64,000 nt of DNA from DOZZ01 sp963792655 (GTDB lineage: Bacteria > Acidobacteriota > Terriglobia > Bryobacterales > Bryobacteraceae), in assembly GCA_963792655.1 (NCBI GenBank), contig CAWBWU010000004.1, positions 248,001 through 312,000 on the forward strand. The letters run 5' to 3'. This document shows, piece after piece, positions 56,340 through 64,000 of this stretch. The stretch's first letter is position 1. Each line of letters opens with the position of its first letter. A program made the translations under genes and the position numbers. Under the pieces are notes generated by a model, which did no database searches, was not told the DNA's origin, and saw only the letters and a list, made by a program, of their open reading frames with translations.

Positions 56340-58397
56340 ATGATCCGTGTTGTACGGTTTTTTTCAACGGCTTTTCTGGCGGCATTGATTGCGGCGCCCG
56401 CGTTCTGCCAGGCGCCTGCAAATGCTGCGGCTGCAGCACCCGTCGCCTCCGATCGCGCTACCGCATATTACAACTACACGATGGGTCATATGTATTCGGA
56501 GCTTGCCGGCGCTTACGGCAATCGCTCTGACTACTTGACCAAGGCGATCGACTTTTACCGCCTGGCGCTGAAGCAGGACCCCACCGCGACCTTCCTTGCC
56601 GAAGAATTGGCAGATCTTTACATTCAGGCCGGCCAGTTGAATCGGGCGGTGACCGAAGCGGAAGACCTGCTCAAGTCACATCCCGACAACCTCGATGCGC
56701 GCCGCATTTTGGGCCGCGTGTATACGCGTTTGATTGGCGATCCGCAGGCCGGCAAAGTCGATGAAAAGATGCTGAAGCAGGCGATCGAGCAGTACCAGAA
56801 GATCAGCGAGAAAGAACCGAACGAGGCTGAGAACTGGGAAGTGCTGGGCCGCCTGTATCGCATCGACCGCAACTCCGTCGAAGCCGAGAAAGCCTATAAG
56901 AAGGCGCGCGCTCTCGATCCTGACAACGATGAAGCGATGCTCGGGCTGGCGATGGTCTACTCCGACATCGGCGATTCGAAGAGCGCCATCGATATGTTGA
57001 AGCAGGCGAGCGAGAAGACGCCAAGCGCACGTACGCTTGCCATGCTCGCCAGCTATTACGAACAGGCGCGTGACTATAAATCCGCGGCGGATGCATGGCA
57101 GAAGGCGCTGCCGTTCGCTCCGGACAACGACCGCATCAAACGCGCCCTGGCGCAGGATCTGTTGGCGAGCGATCGCGTCGATCAAGCCCGCGCGATCTTT
57201 GAAGAACTGGCGACGGCAAATCCGGGCGAAGCGCAATTGCGTGTGCGGCTGGCAGAAATCTATCGCCAGAAACATGATTACGTGCAGGCCCGCAAAGCAC
57301 TGGATGACGCGCGCAAGATCGACGCCGATGGCATGGAAGGCCGCTTCGAAGAAGTGAACCTGCTCGAGGCCGAAGGCAAGACCGACGATGCGATCAAAGC
57401 TCTGAAAGCAATGCTCGATCAGACCGCGAAGCCGCAGTACAACGAGAACGAGAAGGCTGCGCGTAACATGCTGCTTGAAAAAGAAGGCCTGCTCTATCGC
57501 GTCAATAACAACCCAGCGCAGGCTGCGGCAGTGTTCCGTCAGATCGCTGAAGTAGATCCGACACTCGCGCCGCGCGTCGCCGCGCAGATTGTCGAGACGT
57601 ATCGCTACGCCAAGGAATATCCGGCAGCGCGCAAAGAACTGGATGCCGCGTTGAGGAAGTACCCGAAAGACCGCACGCTCTTATTAGAGAGCTCATCGTT
57701 GTTGTCCGACACCGGGAAGACCGACGAAGCCGTTGCAGTACTTCGTGGGTTGATGACCGGCAAAGGCGATCGTGAGACGCTGCTCTCCATCGCGCAGACT
57801 TACGAGCGCGGCAAACGTTTCAACGATGAAATGCAAACGCTGAACGAAGCCGAGAAGGCGGGCAAGAGCCAGGCCGACCTACAGGGCGTGCAGTTCATGC
57901 GCGGTGCGTTGCTCGAGAAGATGAAAGACTACGATCGCGCCGAAGCAGAGTTCAAGAAGGTGTTGGCGAACGATCCTGAAAATGCGAGCGCGTTGAACTA
58001 CCTCGGCTACATGCTTGCCGAGCGCAACGTGCGGCTCGATGAGGCGATGCAGTTGATCGCACATGCGCTAAAGGTGGACCCGGGTAACGGGGCTTATCTC
58101 GATAGTCTCGGTTGGGTTTACTACCGCCAGAATCAGCTCGATAAGGCGGAAGAGAATCTGCGATCAGCACTCGAGAAGATTGGGAGCGATCCTACCGTGC
58201 ATGATCATCTTGGGGATGTGCTGGCCAAAGAAGGGCGCATGAAAGATGCGATCGCGCAGTGGCAGGCTTCGTTGAAGGAAATGGATAAGAACCCAGGCGC
58301 CGATCTCGACCAGAACGAACTTGCAGACATTAACCGCAAGCTGGAAGCTGCTGGGGTGCGGGTTGCGCGGCAGGGGACAACGACGGTAAAGCCGTAA
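56340..58397 (+). CDS. Secreted TPR-repeat protein
   Basis: A 685-residue protein with a signal peptide (FSTAFLAALIAAPAFCQAPA) and about 12-14 TPRs covering residues 35-670, for example LAEELADLYIQAGQLNRAVTEAEDLLKSHP and ALNYLGYMLAERNVRLDEAMQLIAHALKVDPGN, ending AIAQWQASLKEMD. A good Shine-Dalgarno (AAAGGAAG) lies about 9 bases upstream, and a TATACT box about 65 bases upstream. It may be an outer-membrane-associated assembly or secretion scaffold, like BamD/PilF-type proteins; no specific partner is evident. Confidence 0.82.
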   Translation: MIRVVRFFSTAFLAALIAAPAFCQAPANAAAAAPVASDRATAYYNYTMGHMYSELAGAYGNRSDYLTKAIDFYRLALKQDPTATFLAEELADLYIQAGQLNRAVTEAEDLLKSHPDNLDARRILGRVYTRLIGDPQAGKVDEKMLKQAIEQYQKISEKEPNEAENWEVLGRLYRIDRNSVEAEKAYKKARALDPDNDEAMLGLAMVYSDIGDSKSAIDMLKQASEKTPSARTLAMLASYYEQARDYKSAADAWQKALPFAPDNDRIKRALAQDLLASDRVDQARAIFEELATANPGEAQLRVRLAEIYRQKHDYVQARKALDDARKIDADGMEGRFEEVNLLEAEGKTDDAIKALKAMLDQTAKPQYNENEKAARNMLLEKEGLLYRVNNNPAQAAAVFRQIAEVDPTLAPRVAAQIVETYRYAKEYPAARKELDAALRKYPKDRTLLLESSSLLSDTGKTDEAVAVLRGLMTGKGDRETLLSIAQTYERGKRFNDEMQTLNEAEKAGKSQADLQGVQFMRGALLEKMKDYDRAEAEFKKVLANDPENASALNYLGYMLAERNVRLDEAMQLIAHALKVDPGNGAYLDSLGWVYYRQNQLDKAEENLRSALEKIGSDPTVHDHLGDVLAKEGRMKDAIAQWQASLKEMDKNPGADLDQNELADINRKLEAAGVRVARQGTTTVKP

Positions 58398-58405
58398 GGT
58401 ACACG

Positions 58406-58434
58406 GAGCGGGGCTGCCCTAAGCGGCCCCGCTC
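58406..58434. terminator. Hairpin between convergent genes, probable terminator
   Basis: GAGCGGGGC (58406-58414) and GCCCCGCTC (58426-58434) form a perfect 9-bp stem with an 11-nt loop. It lies 9 bases after the TPR gene and 8 bases before the stop of the opposing gene. No T-run is present on either side, so it may act with Rho or as an RNA end. Confidence 0.55.
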
Positions 58435-58441
58435 GAAGAAT

Positions 58442-58786
58442 CTAGTTGGTCCGGACAACTTTCTTGTGAGTTGCCCGATCGTACACCAATCCACCGCCGC
58501 CACCGACTAAGGCTCCGATGGCCGCACCTTTACCGCCCCCAGCGAGCGCTCCGATTGCTGCACCGCCCGCAGCGCTTCCGGCCACGATTGCGACTGACTT
58601 CCGGCGGGAGCGGCGTCTTACAACGTAAGCTCTCCTGTAGCGCCTTCGCGCATAGTGCCGTCGGGCCACCACGGGTACAATCTGCGCACTTTCCCCCGGG
58701 TGATACACGGCGGGTTGCAGTTGGGCCTCCTGCTGTGCGCACAAACCACTTACAAAAAGAACTGCTACCGCAACGGCTTTTTTCAT
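58442..58786 (-). CDS. Secreted glycine-zipper protein
   Basis: ATG 58786 is chosen; GGAGG lies 5 bases upstream and a signal peptide follows (KKAVAVAVLFVSGLCAQ). The 114-residue protein has a strongly basic middle (HYARRRYRRAYVVRRRSRRK) and a glycine-zipper hairpin (VAIVAGSAAGGAAIGALAGGGKGAAIGALVGGGGGLVYD), the Rick_17kDa/Gly-zipper_Omp pattern that inserts in membranes. Function unknown. Confidence 0.75.
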   Translation of the reverse strand: MKKAVAVAVLFVSGLCAQQEAQLQPAVYHPGESAQIVPVVARRHYARRRYRRAYVVRRRSRRKSVAIVAGSAAGGAAIGALAGGGKGAAIGALVGGGGGLVYDRATHKKVVRTN

Positions 58787-58989
58787 ACCGTCCTCCGTCT
58801 TACGGTGAGCACGGGAGAGGCCAATTCTTTTGCTTTTCGGTTTTGTTTCAAAAACGAGACACCCGGGAGGAAAAATGTTGTGAGCACTAAGTCCCACTGT
58901 TGCCATAGGTTAGCGATTACACTTAGATGCAATGCGTCAGACCGGCGTCGCGGATATGCGATACTGAATCTGGAAGTAAAGTTCCTGCA

Positions 58990-60343
58990 ATGTCGCAGTT
59001 AAACGAGGCGATTGCCCGTTACCATAAAATTTTAGAGTCTGAACCTCATCGAGACCTGAACTGGGTCCGGGAGCTACAGGAGCGCATGGAGGCCGAGAAC
59101 CTCTCTCTCGGCGGAAGGCTGCTGTGTCCGTTCCTGCGGCCGAATTTTGTCACACAACGGCAGTACGACACCTTAGTCAAAGCCGGTGAGGCACTCATCT
59201 CGGCGATGCAGCGCATGCAGCAGATGGTGCTCGCTTCTCCCCAACTCATGGCGCGGATGGAGTTGCTGCCGGCCGAGAAGATGCTGGCCGCGATCGACCC
59301 CGGGTATCAGATCGCTGAAGTTGCGTCTAAGTTTGATCTGCAAATTCACAACGGTTCACTCCACGTGATGCAGTACAACTCGGATTCTTCGAACGGCGTT
59401 GCGTACTCCGAGGGCCTCGCCGACATGTTCTATGATACGCCGCCCATGGTCGAGTTCCGGCGGCGGTATAACCTCACGCGCGTTGGCGGCAAAAAGCCGT
59501 TTCTTTCGGCGCTCCAGGAAGCGTGGAAACAGTTTGGTAAGAAGCCGCGCAAACCGAATATCGCGATCCTTGAATTTCGCCAGGTCACAGGGCGCGAGCG
59601 AGTTCGAGTTATTCCGAGACTACTTCCGCAGTGAGGGCTATCAGGTCGAGATCGTATCGCCCGAACAGCTCGAATACCGTAACGGCGTTTTGCGCGCGAA
59701 CGGTTTTCCGATTCACCTGATCTATCGCCGCATCAGCGTGCGCGAGTTTCTGGTGCGCTTCGACCTATCCCATCCGTTGGTGCAGGCCTATCGCGATAAG
59801 TCTGTCTGTGTGGTAAACAGCTTCCGGTCGGAACTGATGCACAAGAAGACGATGTTCGCGTTGTTGACGGACGAGTCGCTGACCGCAAAGTTCCCGCCCA
59901 ATGAGCGCAAGGCAATTCGCGAGCACCTGCCCTGGACGCGTCTCGTGAAACCCGGGAAGACTGTGCACGCGGGCGAGATTGTCGACCTGCTCGATTTCAT
60001 TCATCAGAATCGCGAGAACTTAGCACTGCGCCCGAATGATGACGATAGCGACGAGCCCAGTTTCTACGGCTCCGAACACGACCAGACGTCATGGGAGCGT
60101 GCCGTGCGCCAGGCGCAGCGCTCGCCCTATGTGGTGCAGGAACGCGTTCCCGAAGAGCGCTACTTGTTCCCGCTGATGAGTTACGGTCACCTGGAGTTCA
60201 AAGAAATGCATGTGGACGTTCATCCGCAGGCGTTTCTCGGTAAGGTGTCCGGCTGCTCCACGTTCTTATCGGCATCGAACGCAGGCGGCTTCTCGGCTTC
60301 GGCCGGCATCGCGCCCACGTTTATCATCGACTCGAAGACTTAA
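58990..60343 (+). CDS. ATP-grasp-like protein (circularly permuted/glutathionylspermidine-synthase-like), frameshifted
   Basis: ATG 58990 is chosen. The family-like text QYNSDSSNGVAYSEGLADMFYDTPPMVEFRR and GKKPRKPNIAILEF is followed by a slip near 59585-59600 to FELFRDYFRSEGYQVEIVSPEQLEYRNG, IHLIYRRISVREFLVRFD, and YVVQERVPEERYLFPLM. Total about 450 residues. The D-x-N-x-D-like and E-rich stretches fit circularly permuted ATP-grasp proteins, which ligate amino or carboxyl groups using ATP. The substrate is unknown and no biosynthetic partner is adjacent. Convergent with nuoD, overlap of 4 bases. Confidence 0.65.
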
Positions 60344-61446
60344 CGGTCTACTTCGCCCAAGACAATATCCAGGGTACCGATGATCGCCACCACGTCGGCG
60401 ATCATCACGCCCTGGATCATTTTTTCGAGCGCCTGCAGATTAATGAATGACGGCGGCCGCACGCGAACACGGTACGCCTGCAATCCGCCATCGCTCACCA
60501 GGTAATAACCGAGCTCGCCCTTAGGCGCCTCGATCGAAACATACACTTCGCCAGGCGGCGGCTTCAGAACCTTCGGTATCTTCGCCATGATGGCTCCCAC
60601 CGGAATGTTCTCCACTGCCTGCCGGATGATCTTCACCGACTCTCGCATCTCCGCCATCCGCACCAGGTAGCGATCGAAGGTGTCGCCCTGCTTGCCAACC
60701 GGAATGTCGAATTCGTATTGTTCGTAGCCTGAGTAAGGTTGTGCCTTGCGCAGATCCCACGCAACGCCGGAAGCGCGCAGCACCGGCCCGGTCACGCCAT
60801 AGCTCTTGCATTCTTCGGCGGTCAGAACGCCAATGCCTTTCAAGCGCGAGATCCAAATCCGATTGCCGGTCAGCAGCGCATCGTACTCATCGAGCCGCGG
60901 CAGAAACGATTCGCAGAAGGCGCGCACCTCGGCCTCGAAGCCGTCATAGAGTTCATACTGGGTGCCGCCGATGCGGAAGGCATGCGTGGTGAGCCGCGCT
61001 CCGCAGTATTTTTCGAAGATCGCCAGCACCATCTCGCGTTCGCGAAAACTGTAGAACAGCGGCGTCATCGCGCCCATGTCGATGGCATGCGTGCCGAGCC
61101 ACAACAGGTGGCTCGCAATGCGGTTCAGCTCGGTCAGAATGACGCGGATGACCTGCGCCCGCGGCGGCGCCGTAACGTCTTGCAGCTTCTCCACTGCCAG
61201 ACAATAGCCAAGACCATTCGACACTGCCGCCACATAATCCATGCGATCGACGTACGGCGCAAACTGGCCCCAGGTGCGGTTCTCGCCCAGCTTCTCGACG
61301 CCACGGTGCAGATACCCGATGACGCATTCAGAGCCCGTCACCTTCTCGCCATCGAGCTTCAGGATGACGCGCAGCACGCCGTGCGTTGAAGGGTGCTGCG
61401 GACCCATGTTGAGCGTGAGTTCAGTTGAATCGAGGAAGGAACTCAC
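60340..61446 (-). CDS. nuoD: NADH-quinone oxidoreductase subunit D
   Basis: A 368-residue NuoD: MGPQHPSTHGVLRVILKLDGE, EKLGENRTWGQFAPYVDRMDYV, LLWLGTHAIDMGAMTPLFY, FRIGGTQYELYDGFEAEVRAF, GVTGPVLRASGVAWDLRKAQPYSGY and IEAPKGELGYYLVSDGG are the diagnostic segments. NuoD forms part of the quinone pocket in complex I. Its ATG overlaps the nuoC stop (ATGA). There is no other nuo gene in the window, so the rest of the complex must be encoded elsewhere. Confidence 0.96.
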   Translation of the reverse strand: MSSFLDSTELTLNMGPQHPSTHGVLRVILKLDGEKVTGSECVIGYLHRGVEKLGENRTWGQFAPYVDRMDYVAAVSNGLGYCLAVEKLQDVTAPPRAQVIRVILTELNRIASHLLWLGTHAIDMGAMTPLFYSFREREMVLAIFEKYCGARLTTHAFRIGGTQYELYDGFEAEVRAFCESFLPRLDEYDALLTGNRIWISRLKGIGVLTAEECKSYGVTGPVLRASGVAWDLRKAQPYSGYEQYEFDIPVGKQGDTFDRYLVRMAEMRESVKIIRQAVENIPVGAIMAKIPKVLKPPPGEVYVSIEAPKGELGYYLVSDGGLQAYRVRVRPPSFINLQALEKMIQGVMIADVVAIIGTLDIVLGEVDR

Positions 61447-61949
61447 TGCCCGCTCTCGATGTGCAGATTCTGCTGCACCCAGGTTTCATCCTGCTGCAGG
61501 ATTGAGTAGTCTTTGCGCAGCGGATGGCCTTCCCATTCGTCCGGCATCAGAATGCGCTTCATGTTGGGGTGGCCGGCGAAGCGGATGCCGAACATGTCGT
61601 AAACTTCCCGCTCCATCCAGTTCGCTCCAATGAAAGCAGTGGTTGCGGTAACCGGCGTCGAGCCTTCCGCAACACGCGTCACAATGCGCACGCGCTCATT
61701 CGAAGCGAAGCTGTACACGATGTACACCAGATCGAAACGGGGATCACGCTGAGGATAATCCACTGCGGTCAAATCGACCAGATAGTCGAACCCGTGCTGA
61801 TCGCGCAGGTATGTCAGGATGTTCACAGCCGCTTCTGGCGCTACATTCAAGAAGTTCTGGCCAAGATAGCTGGCGGCTTCGAGGATGTGGCTGCCAAAGT
61901 GCCCTGACAGAGCGTCCGGAAGCGCGCCCGTCCACGAAACTGAATTCAT
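61443..61949 (-). CDS. nuoC: NADH-quinone oxidoreductase subunit C
   Basis: A 168-residue NuoC with the diagnostic C-terminal stretch NWMEREVYDMFGIRFAGHPNMKRILMPDEWEGHPLRKDY and the upstream FDYLVDLTAVDYPQRDPRFDLVY. NuoC is part of the peripheral arm that connects to NuoD. It is not preceded by nuoAB: 16 bases upstream a divergent flavoprotein gene begins, so the promoter must lie in that gap or inside the neighbour. Confidence 0.95.
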   Translation of the reverse strand: MNSVSWTGALPDALSGHFGSHILEAASYLGQNFLNVAPEAAVNILTYLRDQHGFDYLVDLTAVDYPQRDPRFDLVYIVYSFASNERVRIVTRVAEGSTPVTATTAFIGANWMEREVYDMFGIRFAGHPNMKRILMPDEWEGHPLRKDYSILQQDETWVQQNLHIESGQ

Positions 61950-61965
61950 TACCCTTTAGATTACG

Positions 61966-62957
61966 ATGCCCGAATCTCTCCACTACGACGCGGTGATTGT
62001 CGGCGGCGGACCCGCTGGCTTGAGTTGTGCGCTGATCCTTGGCCGGTGCCGTCGCAAGGTTCTGATTTGCGATGCCGGCAAGCAGCGCAATCGCTTCTCG
62101 CATCACATGCACGGCTATTGACGCGCGACGGAGTACCCCCGGCAGAGTTCCTGGAGCTTGCGCGCGCCGACCTGAAGCCTTACGACGTCCGTCTCTGTAA
62201 CAACGTTGTGAAGTCACTGCGTCCGGTGGGAGCGCGCTTCGAGGTGGAATTGGACACCGGCGAGATCGTCACTGGCCGCAAGGTGCTGCTCGCGACCGGA
62301 GTCTCGGACCAGATCCCGGCGATTCCCGGCATCGATGATTACTACGGCATCAGCATCCACCACTGCCCTTACTGCGATGGCTGGGAACATCGCGAGCAGC
62401 GCATCGCAGTGTACTCGAAAGGTGGGCGTGGCTTCGGCCTTGCCATTTCGCTTAAGACCTGGACGGATGATGTGATCTTGCTGACCGATGGCCCGGCGCG
62501 CTTTTCGGCGCGAGACCGGGAGCGCATGGAGCATGCGGGCGTCGTGATCCGGCGCGACCGCGTCACCGGACTTGAAGGCGCGAACGGACAACTGGAGCGC
62601 GTACTCTTCGCTGCCGGTGAAGCCCTCGAGTGCCAGGGGATGTTCTTCTCGAGTGGCCAGAATCAATCGTGCGAACTTGCGCGCAACCTGGGCTGTCAGT
62701 TTTCGCGCAAGGGTGCAGTGGAGACCAACCTCCTGCAGGAGAGCTGTGTGCGCGGTGTTTACGTTGCCGGTGATGCCGCCCGCGACGTGCAGTTGGTCAT
62801 CGTCGCTGCGGCAGAGGGCGCCAAAGCCGGCTTCGCGATCAACACCGCGCTGCAAAAGCGCGAGGAGGGCCCGCGCGTGGACCCGCGCGTAGTCGAACCC
62901 GCATCGATCGTCGACAAAGAACAGCCGCCCGAGCCGCCACCCAGCGACTTAAAATAG
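61966..62957 (+). CDS. Thioredoxin-reductase-like FAD/NAD(P) flavoprotein, frameshifted
   Basis: ATG 61966 opens the FAD-binding Rossmann motif AVIVGGGPAGLSCALIL. The frame breaks near 62115 (HMHGY, then a stop; one base appears missing) and continues LTRDGVPPAEFLELAR, then LLATGVSDQIPAIPGIDDYYG, the redox CxxC HHCPYCDGWEHRE and the C-terminal FAD motif GVYVAGDAARDVQLVIVAAAEGAKAGFAIN. About 330 residues. These enzymes pass electrons from NAD(P)H to a disulfide carrier. CPYCDGWE is the variant typical of the 'TrxR-like/BdrA-type' group. It is divergent from nuoC. Confidence 0.88.
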
Positions 62958-63018
62958 TCTGCAGTTCCCAATCAGACTTTTTTGACGCGCATTGCGTCTT
63001 TCTCACAGGAGCCGGAGT

Positions 63019-63558
63019 TTGATCTTTCGGTCCGTCGAAGATGCCGACCTGATTTCGAAGACTCGACGCGGGGATGTGGAGGCTTATAACCTGCTCATCT
63101 CGCGCTGGGAGACGCGCGTTTACAGTTATCTTCTGCGGATTCTAGGCAGTCGTGAAGACGCGCTCGACATGAGTCAGGAAGTGTTTCTGAAGGCGTACCA
63201 GAACATCCGCAAGCTGGATGATCCGGCACGCTTCGGCCCGTGGCTGTTTCGGATCGCGCATAACGAAGCCTACTCGCTGTTCCGCAAACGGAAGCCGGAG
63301 AGCGGGGAAGCAGTCAATGCGGAGATACCGGCGGCGTCGTTTCCGATTGAGATGACGCTGGCAGTGACGGCGGCGTTGAACCGGCTCGGCGCCGATCAGC
63401 GCGAAGCGGTGGTGCTGAAGGTTTATCAGGGCTTCAAGTTCGAAGAGATCGCAGAGATTCTGGGCTGCCCGGTCTCCACAGTGAAGAGCCGCCTGTATAC
63501 CGCGATGGAGTTGTTGAAGAACGAGCTTGCTCCGGCTCAAGCGAGGGGAACGCGATGA
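63019..63558 (+). CDS. ECF-type RNA polymerase sigma factor
   Basis: TTG 63019 follows an AGGAGCCGGAG ribosome-binding stretch and is preferred over an upstream TTG at 62992. The 179-residue protein has region 2 (TRRGDVEAYNLLISRWETRVYSYLLRI, REDALDMSQEVFLKAYQNI, RFGPWLFRIAHNEAYSLFRKR) and region 4 (LGADQREAVVLKVYQGFKFEEIAEILGCPVSTVKSRLYTAMELLK). It overlaps the putative anti-sigma gene by ATGA, the standard arrangement. Confidence 0.92.
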   Translation: MIFRSVEDADLISKTRRGDVEAYNLLISRWETRVYSYLLRILGSREDALDMSQEVFLKAYQNIRKLDDPARFGPWLFRIAHNEAYSLFRKRKPESGEAVNAEIPAASFPIEMTLAVTAALNRLGADQREAVVLKVYQGFKFEEIAEILGCPVSTVKSRLYTAMELLKNELAPAQARGTR

Positions 63559-64000
63559 ACGATTTGCAGGACTACTTCTTCGGCGAGATGAACGTCGAAG
63601 AACGCGCGGCGATGGAAAAGCGGCTGGCGGACTCAGCGGAGCTCCGTGCGGAGCTGCGGCGGCTTGAGATGACGTCGACTGCTTTGCGTATGCTGCCGGA
63701 CGAAGAGCCTCCGCAGCGCATCGCGTTCGTCTCCGATAAAGTCTTCGCGCCCTCATGGCGAGGTTCGCTCGCGCGGTGGGCCTTCGGCGCGGGGCCGGTG
63801 CTCGCGTCGGGTCTTCTGTCGGGCCTGGTGGTGTATGCAGTGACTCAGCGGCAGCCCGCAGCACCGGCCGAGAAGCGCGTCGAAGTGGTCAAGAGTGTTC
63901 CCCAAGACTCTGCTCAAGTGCAGCAGATGATTCGCGCAGCGGTTGCCGAAGCGGAAGCGCGCAATATCGAGAAAACGCGCGCGCTGCTGGCCGAAGCCGA
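63555..64000 (+). CDS. Putative membrane anti-sigma factor, truncated by the window edge
   Basis: ATG 63555 overlaps the sigma stop. The visible 148 residues show an N-terminal cytosolic domain (MNDLQDYFFGEMNVEERAAM, EKRLADSAELRAELRRLEMTS) like the Asp/Glu-rich start of anti-sigma factors without the zinc cysteines, then one membrane helix at about residues 80-98 (FGAGPVLASGLLSGLVVYAV) and a coiled-coil-like periplasmic region (VQQMIRAAVAEAEARNIEK). The rest continues outside the window. Coupling and topology support the call; it is not proof. Confidence 0.7.
   Translation, partial: MNDLQDYFFGEMNVEERAAMEKRLADSAELRAELRRLEMTSTALRMLPDEEPPQRIAFVSDKVFAPSWRGSLARWAFGAGPVLASGLLSGLVVYAVTQRQPAAPAEKRVEVVKSVPQDSAQVQQMIRAAVAEAEARNIEKTRALLAEA

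Overview
The window reads as a chromosomal segment from a soil-type Acidobacteriota, most like the Bryobacterales/Solibacter group. This is inferred from family content and not from any search. Indicators are long Oar-type TonB-dependent barrels, a VWFA-related secreted protein, CBM9-like sugar-binding proteins, a BNR/VPS10-type 'glycosyl hydrolase', TolB-like plus TPR proteins, lutABC, and a MoxR/DUF58/BatA/VWA cluster. The DNA is GC-rich and densely coded, with many 4-base ATGA overlaps.

Layout. 1-9.6 kb: the end of a TPR gene, a minus-strand set (DHDPS-family aldolase, degenerate NAD epimerase, GNAT, CBM9-like), a Tat-exported aldo/keto reductase, and a minus-strand operon of a plugless outer-membrane barrel, a VWFA-related secreted protein and a coiled-coil protein. 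9.6-10.5 kb: a 25-nt copy of the 3' end of a tmRNA gene (attachment-site-like), a perfect 21-bp palindrome and an AbrB/RelE toxin-antitoxin pair. 10.7-15.3 kb: WbaP-type sugar-phosphate transferase plus glycosyltransferase, DoxX, CBM9-like protein and a small beta-barrel. 15.4-25.3 kb: BNR protein, DinB, RNase T2, RlmI-like methyltransferase, htpX, clpB and hsp20. 25.4-27.1 kb: an ECF sigma operon, then rpmE behind a strikingly structured leader. 27.5-36.9 kb: MFS, PBP4-type dacB, FmdB, malate synthase, a full Oar-like TonB receptor and aldose 1-epimerase. 37-46.7 kb: lutABC, then moxR-DUF58-batA-VWA. 46.7-58.8 kb: membrane proteins, a POT peptide transporter, acnA, miaA and TPR proteins. 58.9-64 kb: an ATP-grasp-like protein, an isolated nuoCD pair, a thioredoxin-reductase-like flavoprotein, and a second ECF sigma factor with its anti-sigma partner cut by the window edge.

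Reading-frame integrity is uneven. At least 14 recognisable genes, including clpB, acnA, miaA, htpX, malate synthase and dacB, are broken by one or more frameshifts while their protein sequence stays family-like on both sides. The BNR gene alone changes frame well over ten times in 2 kb. I infer sequence or assembly errors in low-quality patches more than real gene decay, and I give full spans with break positions.

Functional themes. Sugar capture and turnover: TonB barrels, CBM9-like, aldose epimerase, aldolase, aldo/keto reductase. Organic-acid use: lactate oxidation by LutABC, aconitase, malate synthase, NuoC/D. Proteostasis and envelope stress: ClpB, Hsp20, HtpX, ECF sigma with a CpxP-like protein. 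The most unusual non-coding items are the rpmE leader (own promoter, at least four helices, a Shine-Dalgarno sequence locked in a helix, a 13-codon ORF) and the tmRNA 3'-end copy beside the toxin-antitoxin pair.
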